A stretch of DNA of 21,499 bases from NCBI GenBank assembly GCA_003427395.1, contig BFEA01000007.1, positions 2,925,059-2,946,557 on the forward strand, in the 5' to 3' direction. The DNA is from Chara braunii. Taxonomy: Eukaryota > Streptophyta > Charophyceae > Charales > Characeae. The notes under the pieces were generated by a model that saw only the letters and a list, made by a program, of their open reading frames with translations, did not search any database and was not told where the DNA came from. A program made the translations under genes and the position numbers. Every line of letters starts with the position of its first letter. Within the stretch, counting starts at the first letter, position 1. Shown piece after piece: positions 9,056-18,150 of this stretch.

Positions 9056-11041
9056 TTACTTAGCGGCGGTAACCTTGTCCGCAGGCTCCTCTTCCCTAAG
9101 TTTCCCATAGACTTTCTTTCGTTCCTCGGCCTCAGGCTCTGCTTGGGGTTCGGAGCTTCCAGCGACCTCCTCCATAATGGTGTCACGGTTAATCCTTCTC
9201 CCGGTCGTTCCCAGTCGAGTGGTTGCGTTCACCCTATCACGTCCGTCGCTTTCCAAAATAAAGTTGGCCTGCGGTCCGCGCCCCCGGAGTTGATCCCAGA
9301 TGATCTCACCCACCGGTTCGGCTTCTACGACTGTTATTTCTAACCCGTTGAGCATGATAATGNNTCNCCGCATCCCTCCTNGTGAGTTNCAGTTCACCCG
9401 TTCTCCTTGTNGTCCAAATATCTCCCCCTTTAACGACCTGGTACACCTTCTTTTCAGAATATCATGGTTGAGCTTTGGGCATGCGCGCACATAATGTCCT
9501 ATCGCGGTGCAGTACTTGCATTGCTCGTTAGCAGGATCTCTCCGTCCGTATCTCCGGTTTGCCACACCTGGCGGGACCACAACTTCGTTGGGAGGGAGGG
9601 CAGGTCGGGATACTTGCGCTTGCATAACCATTAGCGCGTCTTCTATCCTTTCAATCTTATTGTCGACCCCGTGCACACGTTCATGTAGACTTTCAATCCC
9701 CTTCTTTACCTTGTCGCCCGTCCTACCGGTCAGATCTATGATCTATCCTTCCTTGAGCAAGGACAACGTTTTCATTACTACCGCTTTCTCAGCCAGATCT
9801 GTTACCGTGCTAAAATCAACATCCCGTGTGTTTACGAACTTGCTCGTCTGTTAGTAGGCTGACAGGATCTTGTCTTTGTCGAACTCGGAGAACTGCCTGA
9901 GGAAATATTTGCTCATTATCCGGTCCGTAACCCCGGGGATCCTTAGTGCTACTAGAGTAAATTCCCGTAGGAAATCATTGTACGTTGCGAAGTTCTTCCT
10001 CTGAACTGCCGCTAGATCGGCCTCCGTTGCCATTTTCTCCGCCGCTAGGTACTTCCTCATCATCACATCCCGAGTCTCCTTCCAAGACCGGCTTGCGGCT
10101 ACAATAACCATTATGTCCCGTCCTAGGCTTAACGACACATGCTGTCCTAGGTGGTCCATCTTTTCCTCCTCGGTCCACTTTAGTAACGCAGCTAGGTTCT
10201 CGTAGTCGATCAGGAACTCCGTGATGTTTGCTCCATCGAAAGTCGGCTTTTTCTTGGCGTATGCCAGATAGCCTTGATTTTTGTTTAGTGCTCAAGCGAG
10301 GGACGACACTATCTTCTTAAGGCCGCCCTCAGAGCTGCTGGCCTCGCCTGCCACACTGTTATCCGGGCTCTCCTTGCCGGTCTTCTGCCCTTCCCTGGTT
10401 TTCATAGTTCCTTCCGGGTCAAACCATCCCAACACTCTTTCCCTAAGGCTCCAAAGTCCTTCGCATCCTCACGCTACTGCTGGCGTGATCGGCAGGCGGC
10501 TAGCCCTACTATCCATGGCTGGCGGAGTCGTAGCCTTTTGTGCTTCCATCCCTGGAGAGTTCTCTCTCTCTTTCCTTCTCTTGCTCGGCGTTTCCCCACG
10601 ATCACTACCTTTATCCCCTTGTCCAGTCCCACCTTGGCTGGCTTTCCGTTCGTCCCGGGGTTCCTCCTGCAGAGGACCTTCTTCGTTCCCAATCATCATT
10701 TCCTCAATCAGTCTTGCCTTGTATTCCGCGGTCCTCTTGTCTATCTCGGCTAGTTTGCGCCTTGTGTCCGTGACCCGTACTTTCTTAGGCATGGCTCCTT
10801 CCGAGTTTCGGGGGCTTGTCCTATCCTTATTTCTGCCTTCCTTGGCCCCCTGGTTCCCTTGCCTGCTTCCCCCGGCTTTCCCCGAGCTTTCTCCTATGGA
10901 GATTTCCTTCCGGTTCCCTTTGGTACCATCCGGATTTATCGACTCTCTGTCCTTCTGCCCCCCTTCGCTTTGCGCGGCATTGCCTTCTAAGCCTGGTTCT
11001 CCTTCACTCTTACGGTTATCTGTCTCCTCTTCCGTTGCCAT
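9056..11041 (-). pseudogene. Gag polyprotein, degenerate (capsid and CCHC nucleocapsid)
   Basis: Structural protein that packages the element RNA. One phase from ATG at 11039-11041 (MATEEETDNR) to TAA at 9056-9058, with in-frame stops TGA 10469-10471, TGA 10292-10294, TAA 9851-9853 and TAG 9743-9745. The N-terminal ~190 residues are polar and disordered, with a charged coiled-coil-like segment (KLAEIDKRTAEYKARLIEEM, within 10694-10792) and a basic SKRRKER patch. The capsid-like part begins near 10250 (PTFDGANITEFLIDYENLA), followed by FLREFTLVALRIPG and KYFLRQFSEF. A second coiled-coil-like region (KIERIEDALMVMQAQV) precedes the zinc knuckle CKYCTAIGHYVRAC, a perfect CX2CX4HX4C (9479-9520). 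Seven single N calls lie in 9363-9411. The coding sense across the stops is clear, so this is a recently or moderately decayed gene. Confidence 0.85.
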
Positions 11042-11372
11042 TTTTCCTAGTTCTGCATAAGCCAAAAAATTCCCAGGACACACGCAATGCGAGGTTTTTA
11101 GGTTCCTTAGGCTCCCAGCTCTGTTGGCTTATCTTTATAGTCTCCTTTCCTATCCCCGTTTTCTGATTGCCCTTCCTTAAGGAGGAGCCACGACTGGCCC
11201 TGCCGCCCAGCCGAGCTGTGAACGTGACTGGGCTTCCTTTATCACAAGCTCGTTTGTAGTGCCCTTGTCCCGTTGACCGACGCGAGGGAGTCCGGGTTAG
11301 GCATCCTGCTAGGGGAAGCCTTTCCGAGCAGCGTTTCCCGTTTTTTTTACCTTCCGGGTTATGGTCACTCAT
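11016..11372 (-). CDS. Small ORF upstream of gag with zinc-knuckle-like remnant
   Basis: A 118-codon frame with an ATG (MSDHNPEGKK), overlapping the gag start by 26 nt in another phase. It is highly basic. The segment SRRSTGQGHYKRACDK (11238-11285) has the spacing of a CCHC knuckle, but the first two Cys are Ser; it matches the nucleocapsid knuckle of gag at the T, GHY, RAC and final K positions. It might be a vestige of a second gag-like nucleocapsid, the 5' part of the same gag displaced by a frameshift, or a chance ORF in the leader. No function is assigned. Confidence 0.35.
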   Translation of the reverse strand: MSDHNPEGKKNGKRCSERLPLAGCLTRTPSRRSTGQGHYKRACDKGSPVTFTARLGGRASRGSSLRKGNQKTGIGKETIKISQQSWEPKEPKNLALRVSWEFFGLCRTRKNGNGRGDR

Positions 11373-11508
11373 TAGGAGTCTACCCCCTTCTTTGTTTTTC
11401 TAGTGGGTTTTAGGCATTCGGGTCCGAGGCCCCTTTCGTATTCCCATCGACGGATTTCCGTACGCAGCGAAGTATACTGGATCTGCCCTATTGGCCTGCC
11501 TGCGGATC

Positions 11509-12323
11509 CTAGTCCCGCTCGCGCCCTCGTGGTTCTTCTGGTTCGGTCGGCTCCTCGAATAGCTCAGCCACCCCTGCGAAATAGCTCTCTCCTATTTCGA
11601 TCTCCCTTTGGATTATGCGTTCGTGCCCTATCTGGTCTAGCCAGGGCGCACGAAATATCAGGATGTGGATGACCTCCAGTAACTCGTGGGCCATGTTTCC
11701 CCAGAACGGCCCATGCCTCACGGCGACATCATAGAACATCCCGATGGTTAGAGAGGAAAAGTGGTCTGCCCACATTATTGCCGAGTCTGCTAGCTCCCGC
11801 GCCCTTGCGAGGCTCCCGAAGACGAGATCTATCATAAAAAGGGGGACCCGGCACCTCAGCGGTGTGGTTGGTGCCCTGAACTCCCTCCAACCTCCCATCT
11901 CCACCCGGGCTAGCAAGCCCACGTTCCTTCTTTCCCTGATCGAATGTCCTATCCGGGTCAACGTTCGGGCGGCCCTTTGAAAGACCGGTGCCAACTCGTG
12001 ACCTTGTGCTATCTCTACCCCCAACGAATGTCAGCCGATCTCAAGCAGATACATGGTCTCGGTAACCTCCAGATGGAGAACAGATCATCTCCGGGTCCTC
12101 GATTGAGTCTCATTCCTGTCCACCGACATTCTATCAACATGAAGGCGGCGTCCCTTCCCAAAGTCACGCCCCGCCATTCTACGTCGAACCCCCGATAGGT
12201 AGAACTCGACGGGAGGGATACTTCCCATCGTCCACCATTGTTCCACGGCGGTCCGGGGTACCGGGGCTGGCGTTCCATTCGCACACGGGGCTGACATTCC
12301 ACTCGCACATGTCTTGTTGCCAT
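11509..12323 (-). pseudogene. Unit A of an unrecognised tandem family
   Basis: Fourth copy in transcription order, adjacent to the gag leader. Motif blocks: GRWEVSLPSSS (N-terminal), LLEIG[TGA]HSLGV, ARVEMGGWREF, RCRVPLFMIDLVFG, GPFWGNMAHELLEV (11704-11712 for GPF), and REIEIGESYFAGVAELFE, then an acidic/basic tail ending RGRERD. The N-terminal block lies in a different phase from the rest, so there is a frameshift near 12060-12090, plus TGA at 12031-12033. From that TGA to the natural stop the frame is open for 174 codons. A possible start is ATG at 12321-12323. The function is unknown and no membrane segment or catalytic signature was recognised. Homology to units B-D is judged from these ordered blocks. 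Confidence 0.6.
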
Positions 12324-12442
12324 CGTTACCTGGATGATTTCCTGCATAGTCCACATAGAAAGGGTTACAACCAATCTTCAGAATCCGCCCACCTACTGTC
12401 TCCCTTGCCCTTCGTGTTTTCATTTCTCTTTTCTAGTCTCAG

Positions 12443-13217
12443 CTATCCTTCTATACCCCTGGGAGCAGTAGCCTCCTCTTGTTGTTCGTACAGTCGGTAG
12501 AGATCATCTATGTAGGCCTCGCCCCAACCTACCCCTCTCCTGATGACTCTCCACATCGTCTCATCACTTATTTGTGAAACTCCTGGCCTAGCATTTACTG
12601 CTGTTCTTATAATACAAAGCACCTCGCGCCCTTGTTCGTCCCCGAAAGGCCCGATAATATTCTCGATACATTAATGCTTCGTCAAAATTTAGCCTAGTTA
12701 CGGCAGTCACCGCCTGCTCCACTCGTTCTATGCCTCCCACTTGTCTTAGCAGGAAGGGTGGTAGACTCATCCGTACGACCTCATTTGGCAGCTCGAAAAC
12801 CCCTGCCGCGGCGACTTTTACCTCCGCCGTTACGTCATCTTGTTCTGGGTCTGCAAACTCAAACCCCTCCCGCCAGGTTATTTCCCATGCCCCTTCGAAC
12901 ATTCGCACGGGGTCATCCCCGGAAACCAAAGCAATCCCAAATGTCCATCATCCCTCTTCTGACAGGTGTAAGGATCCCATCTCGTGTACGCACCCTGGAC
13001 GGTTCAAGTCTACGCCCTCGAACTCCCCTCTCGCCCGCCATTCCAGCTTCACTACTAGGTACACCGTATCTTCCACCAATTTTACCCCCACCCAGTCCAT
13101 TACCAGATTACCTACCGTATTTTTTGCCGGCAGGCTTATTTCGACTCTGCCCTCTGATATTCTTGGTGGCAGGATCCCACGAGGTCTATCCGCCTAGAAC
13201 GTCATTCGTCGGACCAT
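12443..13217 (-). pseudogene. Unit B of an unrecognised tandem family
   Basis: Third copy in transcription order. It starts at ATG 13215-13217 (MVRRMTF, then TAG at 13194-13196). Blocks: GRVEISLPAKN, VKLVEDTVYLVVKLEW, LSEEG[TGA]WTFGI (TGA 12948-12950), RMSLPPFLLRQVGG, then after a frameshift near 12675 GPFGDEQGREVLCI and RGVGWGEAYIDDLYRLYE, ending RGIEG at the stop 12443-12445. Only about 120 bp separate its end from the likely start of unit A. The family is unrecognised. The block order and spacing match units A, C and D. Confidence 0.6.
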
Positions 13218-13523
13218 CTCGCAATGTCTCCTTTCCTGCTTTCTTAGTCCGATTGCTGCACCCACCGAGATTCCATGCTTTTCGTGTTTTAGTCTTTCAA
13301 CCCTCCCTACTTATTGTACACTGGTTCTTGCCTCTATCCCCAACTCATATACGTTCAATTCTACCCGACCCCCATTTTTCAGTTGCTGTCACTTCCCCCT
13401 TGTTTTGATCCTTATGCACCATCTACGGCCTAATATACACACTCCCTTTCTTATGTTACACCTTACTTCAGAAGCACCCTCCATGCTCAGGCCTTTTCGC
13501 TGTGTTCGATCCCTTGGCCTCAT

Positions 13524-14279
13524 TCAGTCGAACCACAGTACCTCAAATAGTTTAAGAACGTCGTCTACGTAGGAGGGTGCAACCGCCGCCTCCCGGCTAA
13601 CTATGGCGTCCCAAGACTCCGCCTCTACCTCTAGGCGGTCATACCTGCCTATTCTTAGGACGATGATGACTTCCTCGGCTTTATCTCCGTTGAAGGGCCC
13701 ATATTTCAATGAGAGCCTATAGAACTCCTCAGTCAACCAGACACACTCTAAATGCACCTTTCTCATGGAGTCGGCTACTTCTAAAATGTGCTCGAACCCC
13801 CCAAACCAGTCGGCTATGAATTCCGGTACCCAAGCCGTTATCCGTAGACTTGGAGGTTTTGAGTTCCTTCCATCCTCCCATCACAACTCTGCTACTAACT
13901 TCGTCTCACCCCTCGTTGGCGAACAACTTGCCTTCCTTTCGGGTTCAGGCCTCTGCATCCCCTAGAAGCCACATCGGGTCCTGTCCCATTGCTAACATGG
14001 TGCAAAACAGGTGTCATCCGTCCTCGGAAAGGACAATCGTTCCAACTGACTCTACCTTGCCTTCTGCTATATCATCCCAACCTTCCTCTTCCCTTATCGG
14101 GTTCCAAATCCGTTCTATCCATACATATGACAAGTCCCGGGCAACCTCAACCCAATCCAGTCGTACGTGGTCCCTCTCCATCCGTTCCCTGTTGGTATAG
14201 GCATTTCTATTCCTCCTCTTAGTCGCTGTGGTTCCCAGCCTTTGAAGGGGTATTCCATCATCCTTTCTTCTTTAGTCAT
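13524..14279 (-). pseudogene. Unit C of an unrecognised tandem family
   Basis: Second copy in transcription order and the most damaged. A possible start is ATG 14277-14279 (MTKEERMMEY). Blocks: GGIEMPIPTGN, then in a new phase SYVWIERIWNPIR and LSEDG[TGA]HLFCT (TGA 14014-14016), two further TGA codons, SRVVMGGWKEL, and after another shift ITAWVPEFIADWFGG, LEVADSM, EEFYRLSLKYGPFNGDKAEE and REAAVAPSYVDDVLKLFE. At least two frameshifts and three TGA codons. Unit D ends only about 73 bp upstream of its start. Confidence 0.58.
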
Positions 14280-14351
14280 CTTTCCCTTTCCTACATAATA
14301 CCAGGTCACCCGTCCTCCCTAAGTTAAGTAACCCTACCCCTCTTAGAAGTC

Positions 14352-15155
14352 TCAGTCCTCTATCTCTTCATCTTCATCTTCGTCACTGAGGTCGTCCTCC
14401 TCGTAGTACATCAACCCCCCTACCCCATCTAGGAACGTCTCCCCTACTGCCACATTCCTGTAGACCGTCCCCCAATGCACAGCGCTAGGAACAAAGATAT
14501 TGTCTATGCTAAGACAGTTTAGTATCTCGGCCAGCTCTTCCGCCCAGTTCCCCTCGAACGACCCCATCTTTACTGATAACCGAAAAAAATCCTGCCTAGC
14601 GCATTGGTATAGCCCGAGGTTCGTCATGGACTAACATATTCGCACTAGCCTGCTCCGGGTTCCGAAAACCGCATCCACTAGGAATAGGGGCAGCACACAT
14701 CGCATGGTTCTTACGGGTCGCCTCATGCTTCCTCTATCCCCAAGTTCCACTCGTACGTCTACCCTTTCTATTTCCATTTCCCTCCGTTGGCATGCAGCCC
14801 ACACAACCTCTGCTTCTGCTTTCCTAAACAACTCGTCCGGTGTATTCCCGAGTGCCAACTTTATGATCATAGCTTTCTCCCCATCTTGCGACAAGTAGAC
14901 CCACGCCCGGGCTTCCATAATCCCTCGAAATTCCAAATCCATTAAACTTGGTGACAACCTCGTCAAGCTGACATTAGTCTATATTGTTTCTATACAAAGG
15001 AAAACATCCTCTCCTTCCAGCATTACCGTTTGATACGCTGGTTCAAGGTCCGTCCACGTTCCATTTTCTGGGAGGACGACCAATACCCCATCCTTTACAT
15101 CTACTGGCATTTCCGGGCCGCTGGTATAGATCGGGGAAGGCAACCATCGCGTCAT
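14352..15155 (-). pseudogene. Unit D, best-preserved copy of the tandem family
   Basis: A single phase from ATG 15153-15155 (MTRWLPSPIY) to TAG/TAA-type stop at 14352: 267 codons, interrupted only by TAG at 14979-14981 and TAG at 14631-14633. Blocks: GVLVVLPENGT, TVMLEGEDVFLCIETI, LSQDGEKAMII (no stop here, unlike A-C), VRVELGDRGSM, RCVLPLFLVDAVFG, DFFRLSVKMGSFEGNWAEEL, RNVAVGETFLDGVGGLMY, and a strongly acidic tail (SDEDEDEEIED). The first TAG falls in a column that is Trp in units A-C, so TGG to TAG is a simple explanation. A TATA-like sequence lies about 400 bp upstream. The product is unknown; composition suggests a soluble, acidic protein. Confidence 0.62.
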
Positions 15156-17925
15156 CTAGTTTTCAACACCCGACCCCTTTTGGTCAGGTCAACCCTTGTC
15201 CTAGATGAGAATTATTTCAGACCCCTCATCAAGGTCTCCTTATTTTACCTCCCCATTCCTAAGTACCTCCTTCTCATAATTCCCTCGGCCGGCCATCCAT
15301 TTGCCCACATTCTTTCTCTTGGTTCCATTCCAATTGACCTCTATCCTCCTTCCTTCCGATCATCTCTCACTCGTGCGGACTCAGATGGGAGGGGGAACAG
15401 ACTTAGAAGAGTGTCCGTTCAACAATCCAAGCTCAATCAATTTTTACAGAGGGGGAACACATAAAAGAAAATCAGGCAACCTCACATACGGGTCGGTCGT
15501 CTCCTCAACGGCCATCGCAATATGGTCTCTCCGCTGGTACTATCGGTAGGGTTTTATACCATACCTCAAGCACAGCTCAACCGTCGCGAGCGCGGTACCA
15601 AGGTCCTAGCAAGGCATTCGCCCTTTTCTCCTTACCCAGAATACCTTATCCCGACTTGCCGCTCGTGTACCCACCGTTAATCTCAGGAATCACCCCACAC
15701 ATCTCGGTAGGGCCATTGGAGCCAGTCGTCCAGTCATTCACTTCCATCAGTCCGATAAGGAACAGTTTTTCCCAAGCCATGGTACGAGAAACTCTCAATC
15801 GCCTCCGAGGCTCCTTCCTTGCCCCATATGTAGTGGTCCCCCTGCCGTCTGCTGCCAAGCAGCCGCCCCGCCTGAAGAGGTTTCACATCTCACCTGGGCA
15901 AGATCATCGAGCCATGCTCGGACCGCTCCGGTGAGAATGCTACTAGTCAGCCGACGAGACCAACCCTTGCCTGACAGTCCGGTGGTCCGACCTCCACACA
16001 CGGAACCCGGTGAACTTCAAAGAGGACGACCAACTCGCATCCCGCACCGGCCGGCGCAAACCAATCCTTTCCTTTTAAATAGCAGGACGCTCGAAATCCC
16101 ATTCATACAATCACAAGTCCCAAGTGGGACACATATAGTACAAGTGTCTTTCCCTTGGTGCACCTAGCGCTTCCTACCCATAACTCACAGATTTTCTCTC
16201 AGGACAATGAGTGTCACTCCCCCTACTTTCATGCATAGTGGTTGGTTCATTCTTGTGAGAATCTTCAAGGGTGAGCTAGTTTTTCTTGGAGTCTAGCAAC
16301 TCCCTTCATTCGCTTCTTTTCACTTGTTTGTCCTTTCATAGGGTAGGATTGTTCTTTCTTGATGACCCGTTGTGTTCATATTGGTTCCTTCAATCATTAA
16401 AAAGGTGCAAAGTGCATGAGCCCGCCGGGCTCAAAAGAAGAAGGGGAAAGCACCCGTTCGGTCGGATCACTTCGCCATGGGATTTTCATTGGAACCTGGC
16501 CTAAGCCAAACACCAACCGCCTGCCAGGTAACCGGAGCCCTTCTTTCATACGAAGAGGAAGGGTCGACCTGCGACTTGCCCAAGGCTTCCCCGGACTGGC
16601 GAACACCAGCACCGGACGAAGGAGGGCAAGAGCCATTCCTCAAAGGAACGGCTGATCAAGTGCATAGCATGCATGTTATACCTCCAGGCCTGGCCATGCC
16701 ATGCGCCCAGCCACCCTCAAATTTGATTTCTCACAGGGGAAACTACAAACACAAGTCCATTTTTCTTATCTTGGGTTATGTACACATCAATGCGTCGGAC
16801 GCCGCCATCAGAATCGCAAGGGTCAATTTAACCCCATACCCGGCACCTCCACCATTTTTGTACGGCCAAACCCCGGTAGACTTTCGAGCCTTAGTCGACC
16901 CCCCTGCGGGTCCCAGTTGGCTCGGCCCGCCCACACTCATGCTCAGGGCGCGGGTCATTCGTCCCAAGATCACCCCCACCTAGTGCTTTGAGATGGATGG
17001 GGGTGGGCCATCGCACGAGAGAGCTTTGACATTGGTGATGTAGCTCAGCCCTCACGCCGGGTGGTAGTCTCGCTGGTCGTTTCCGCAACGCTGATTTTTT
17101 TTTGATTCTTTATTGTGTTCTCAAGCAATTGCTCCTTCCAATACGCACGCAGTCCAGGGGTTCTTTGAGCGTTTCTCTTCTCTTGTGCGTAGGCTAAGCG
17201 TCATCCTTAGGCCACGCACCATTTCCCTAGGCATTTTGGCTATATGGCGTCATCGGGGTGCGGCGGGGCCGTCCTCCCCTTCGCCTCTACGCATCCATCG
17301 GATCTCACACTTTGTTTCCCACCTTATTGAAGTAGGCCCCTTAGTCTTTTCGGGGTCCTCATATGCATGCACACACAACATCACATTTTCCTTGGTACGA
17401 TTGCACTCTCAATCACACTTCCAAGTCTCAAGTGCAAAAATTATTTTCATGAATTGGCTCTATGTCAAGGGTCCCATAGCCCCTTTGTCCATCTTTCCTT
17501 TCCCTTTTGATGCCCAGTTCCTCTCGCCCTTATCCCGCTCAAGGCATTTCTAGCCATTACTCACTTGCACAATCCCACACAAGCAAGGAGATCCATACAA
17601 TGTCCCCCGTTGGGGCCCGTTGGGAGTCAACACACAGCCCTTCCCACATGCCTATTTTTTCCATGCTCTTTGGTTGTGCTTTGTTCCCTTCTTGTTGCTC
17701 AATCAGCCCATCCTCTTCTCATAGTCATGCAGTCGGGGAAATGGTTGAGTCAAACTGACCTCTCTCTCAACTTGTGCTTCCTTCCGGATCCCGCCTTTCT
17801 CCCACTTTCCCAAATGTCCTCTCTCTTTTGCCTCCTTGGTGGCTCAAGGAACCGGCTATCCTCCCCTTCCCCTTTTTCTCCACCAAGTGAAGTCTAATTT
17901 CGTTGACCGTCCGTACCCTGACAAT
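15156..17925. other. Long stretch with no recognised gene
   Basis: Open frames exist, the longest being a + strand 168-codon frame at 16477-16983, but none has a recognisable motif or matches units A-D. Short perfect palindromes are present at 16117-16130 (GTCCCA, 2-nt centre, TGGGAC) and 16418-16432 (GAGCCCG, 1-nt centre, CGGGCTC). The part from 17100 to 17900 is pyrimidine-rich on the + strand. It could hold the upstream LTR or promoter of the minus-strand unit array, but no repeat partner was found at the other end of the window. Confidence 0.5.
15552..15558 (-). promoter_or_regulatory. TATA-like box upstream of unit D
   Basis: The minus strand reads GGTATAAAACCC, a good TATA match about 400 bp upstream of the unit D ATG. 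Single motifs of this size occur by chance; it is noted because it is the only TATAAAA I saw on this strand upstream of the array. Confidence 0.2.
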
Positions 17926-18065
17926 GTTTCCAAGTGAAGGGAGAAGGGGTTAGTCATATGCCAAGGGAGGGAACGGGAGAGAGGGAGAGGGAAGGCGAGG
18001 TAGCAAAAGAGGGTGAAAGAGGGTCTAAAGGAGGGAGGGGAGAAAAGGAGGGAAAGAGAAAGGGG

Positions 18066-18149
<84 letters not shown>

Positions 18150-18150
18150 T
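17926..18150. repeat. Purine tract with (AG)n microsatellite
   Basis: A purine-rich + strand tract (GGGAGAGAGG, AAAGAGGG words) leads into an uninterrupted (AG)n run at 18069-18127, followed by AG blocks separated by single T. ORFs of Arg/Glu repeats on + and Ser/Leu repeats on - are artefacts. Such tracts can adopt triplex (H-DNA) structure and are prone to length variation. Confidence 0.97.

Larger units (their letters stand above)
3298..11041 (-). mobile_element. Degenerate Ty3/gypsy-type retrotransposon, internal region
   Basis: Minus-strand order is gag (CCHC zinc knuckle), aspartic protease, reverse transcriptase (YIDD), RNase H, integrase (D,D-35-E; GPY), then a 3' acidic ORF. Integrase 3' of RT/RNase H is the Ty3/gypsy (Metaviridae-like) arrangement, not Ty1/copia. 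Gag to integrase spans about 6.46 kb. Gag, PR, RT, RH and IN all lie in the same phase except the PR-RT linker, which shifts phase three times and returns. At least nine in-frame stops make this copy non-autonomous. There is no chromodomain after the GPY motif. I found no LTR pair, target-site duplication or PBS, so the outer limits given are only those of coding similarity. Confidence 0.9.

Noticed and set aside
9975-10295. 106-codon minus-strand frame overlapping gag
   Set aside because: Off-phase shadow of the capsid-coding frame, which itself carries the recognisable sequence.
12031-14016. Selenocysteine at the shared TGA
   Set aside because: No Cys is found at that column in the fourth copy (it has Glu), no SECIS-like element was identified, and other TGA codons in unit C are clearly disruptive.
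16477-16983. 168-codon + strand ORF
   Set aside because: Pro-rich, without recognisable motif, and overlapped by similar-length frames on the other strand; no support beyond openness.
17034-17104. tRNA-Ala-like 5' end (GGTGATGTAGCTCAG, then TGGTAG) ending in a T run
   Set aside because: There is no T-arm/B-box GGTTCGAATCC, the acceptor stem has no partner, and 13 extra bases interrupt the D-arm. At most a chance or very old tRNA-derived fragment.
1-17925. LTR pair flanking gag-pol
   Set aside because: Compared by eye 1-4.5 kb with 11.0-11.5 kb and 15.2-17.9 kb; no direct repeat with TG...CA ends, PBS or polypurine tract could be supported. A computed self-alignment would be decisive.
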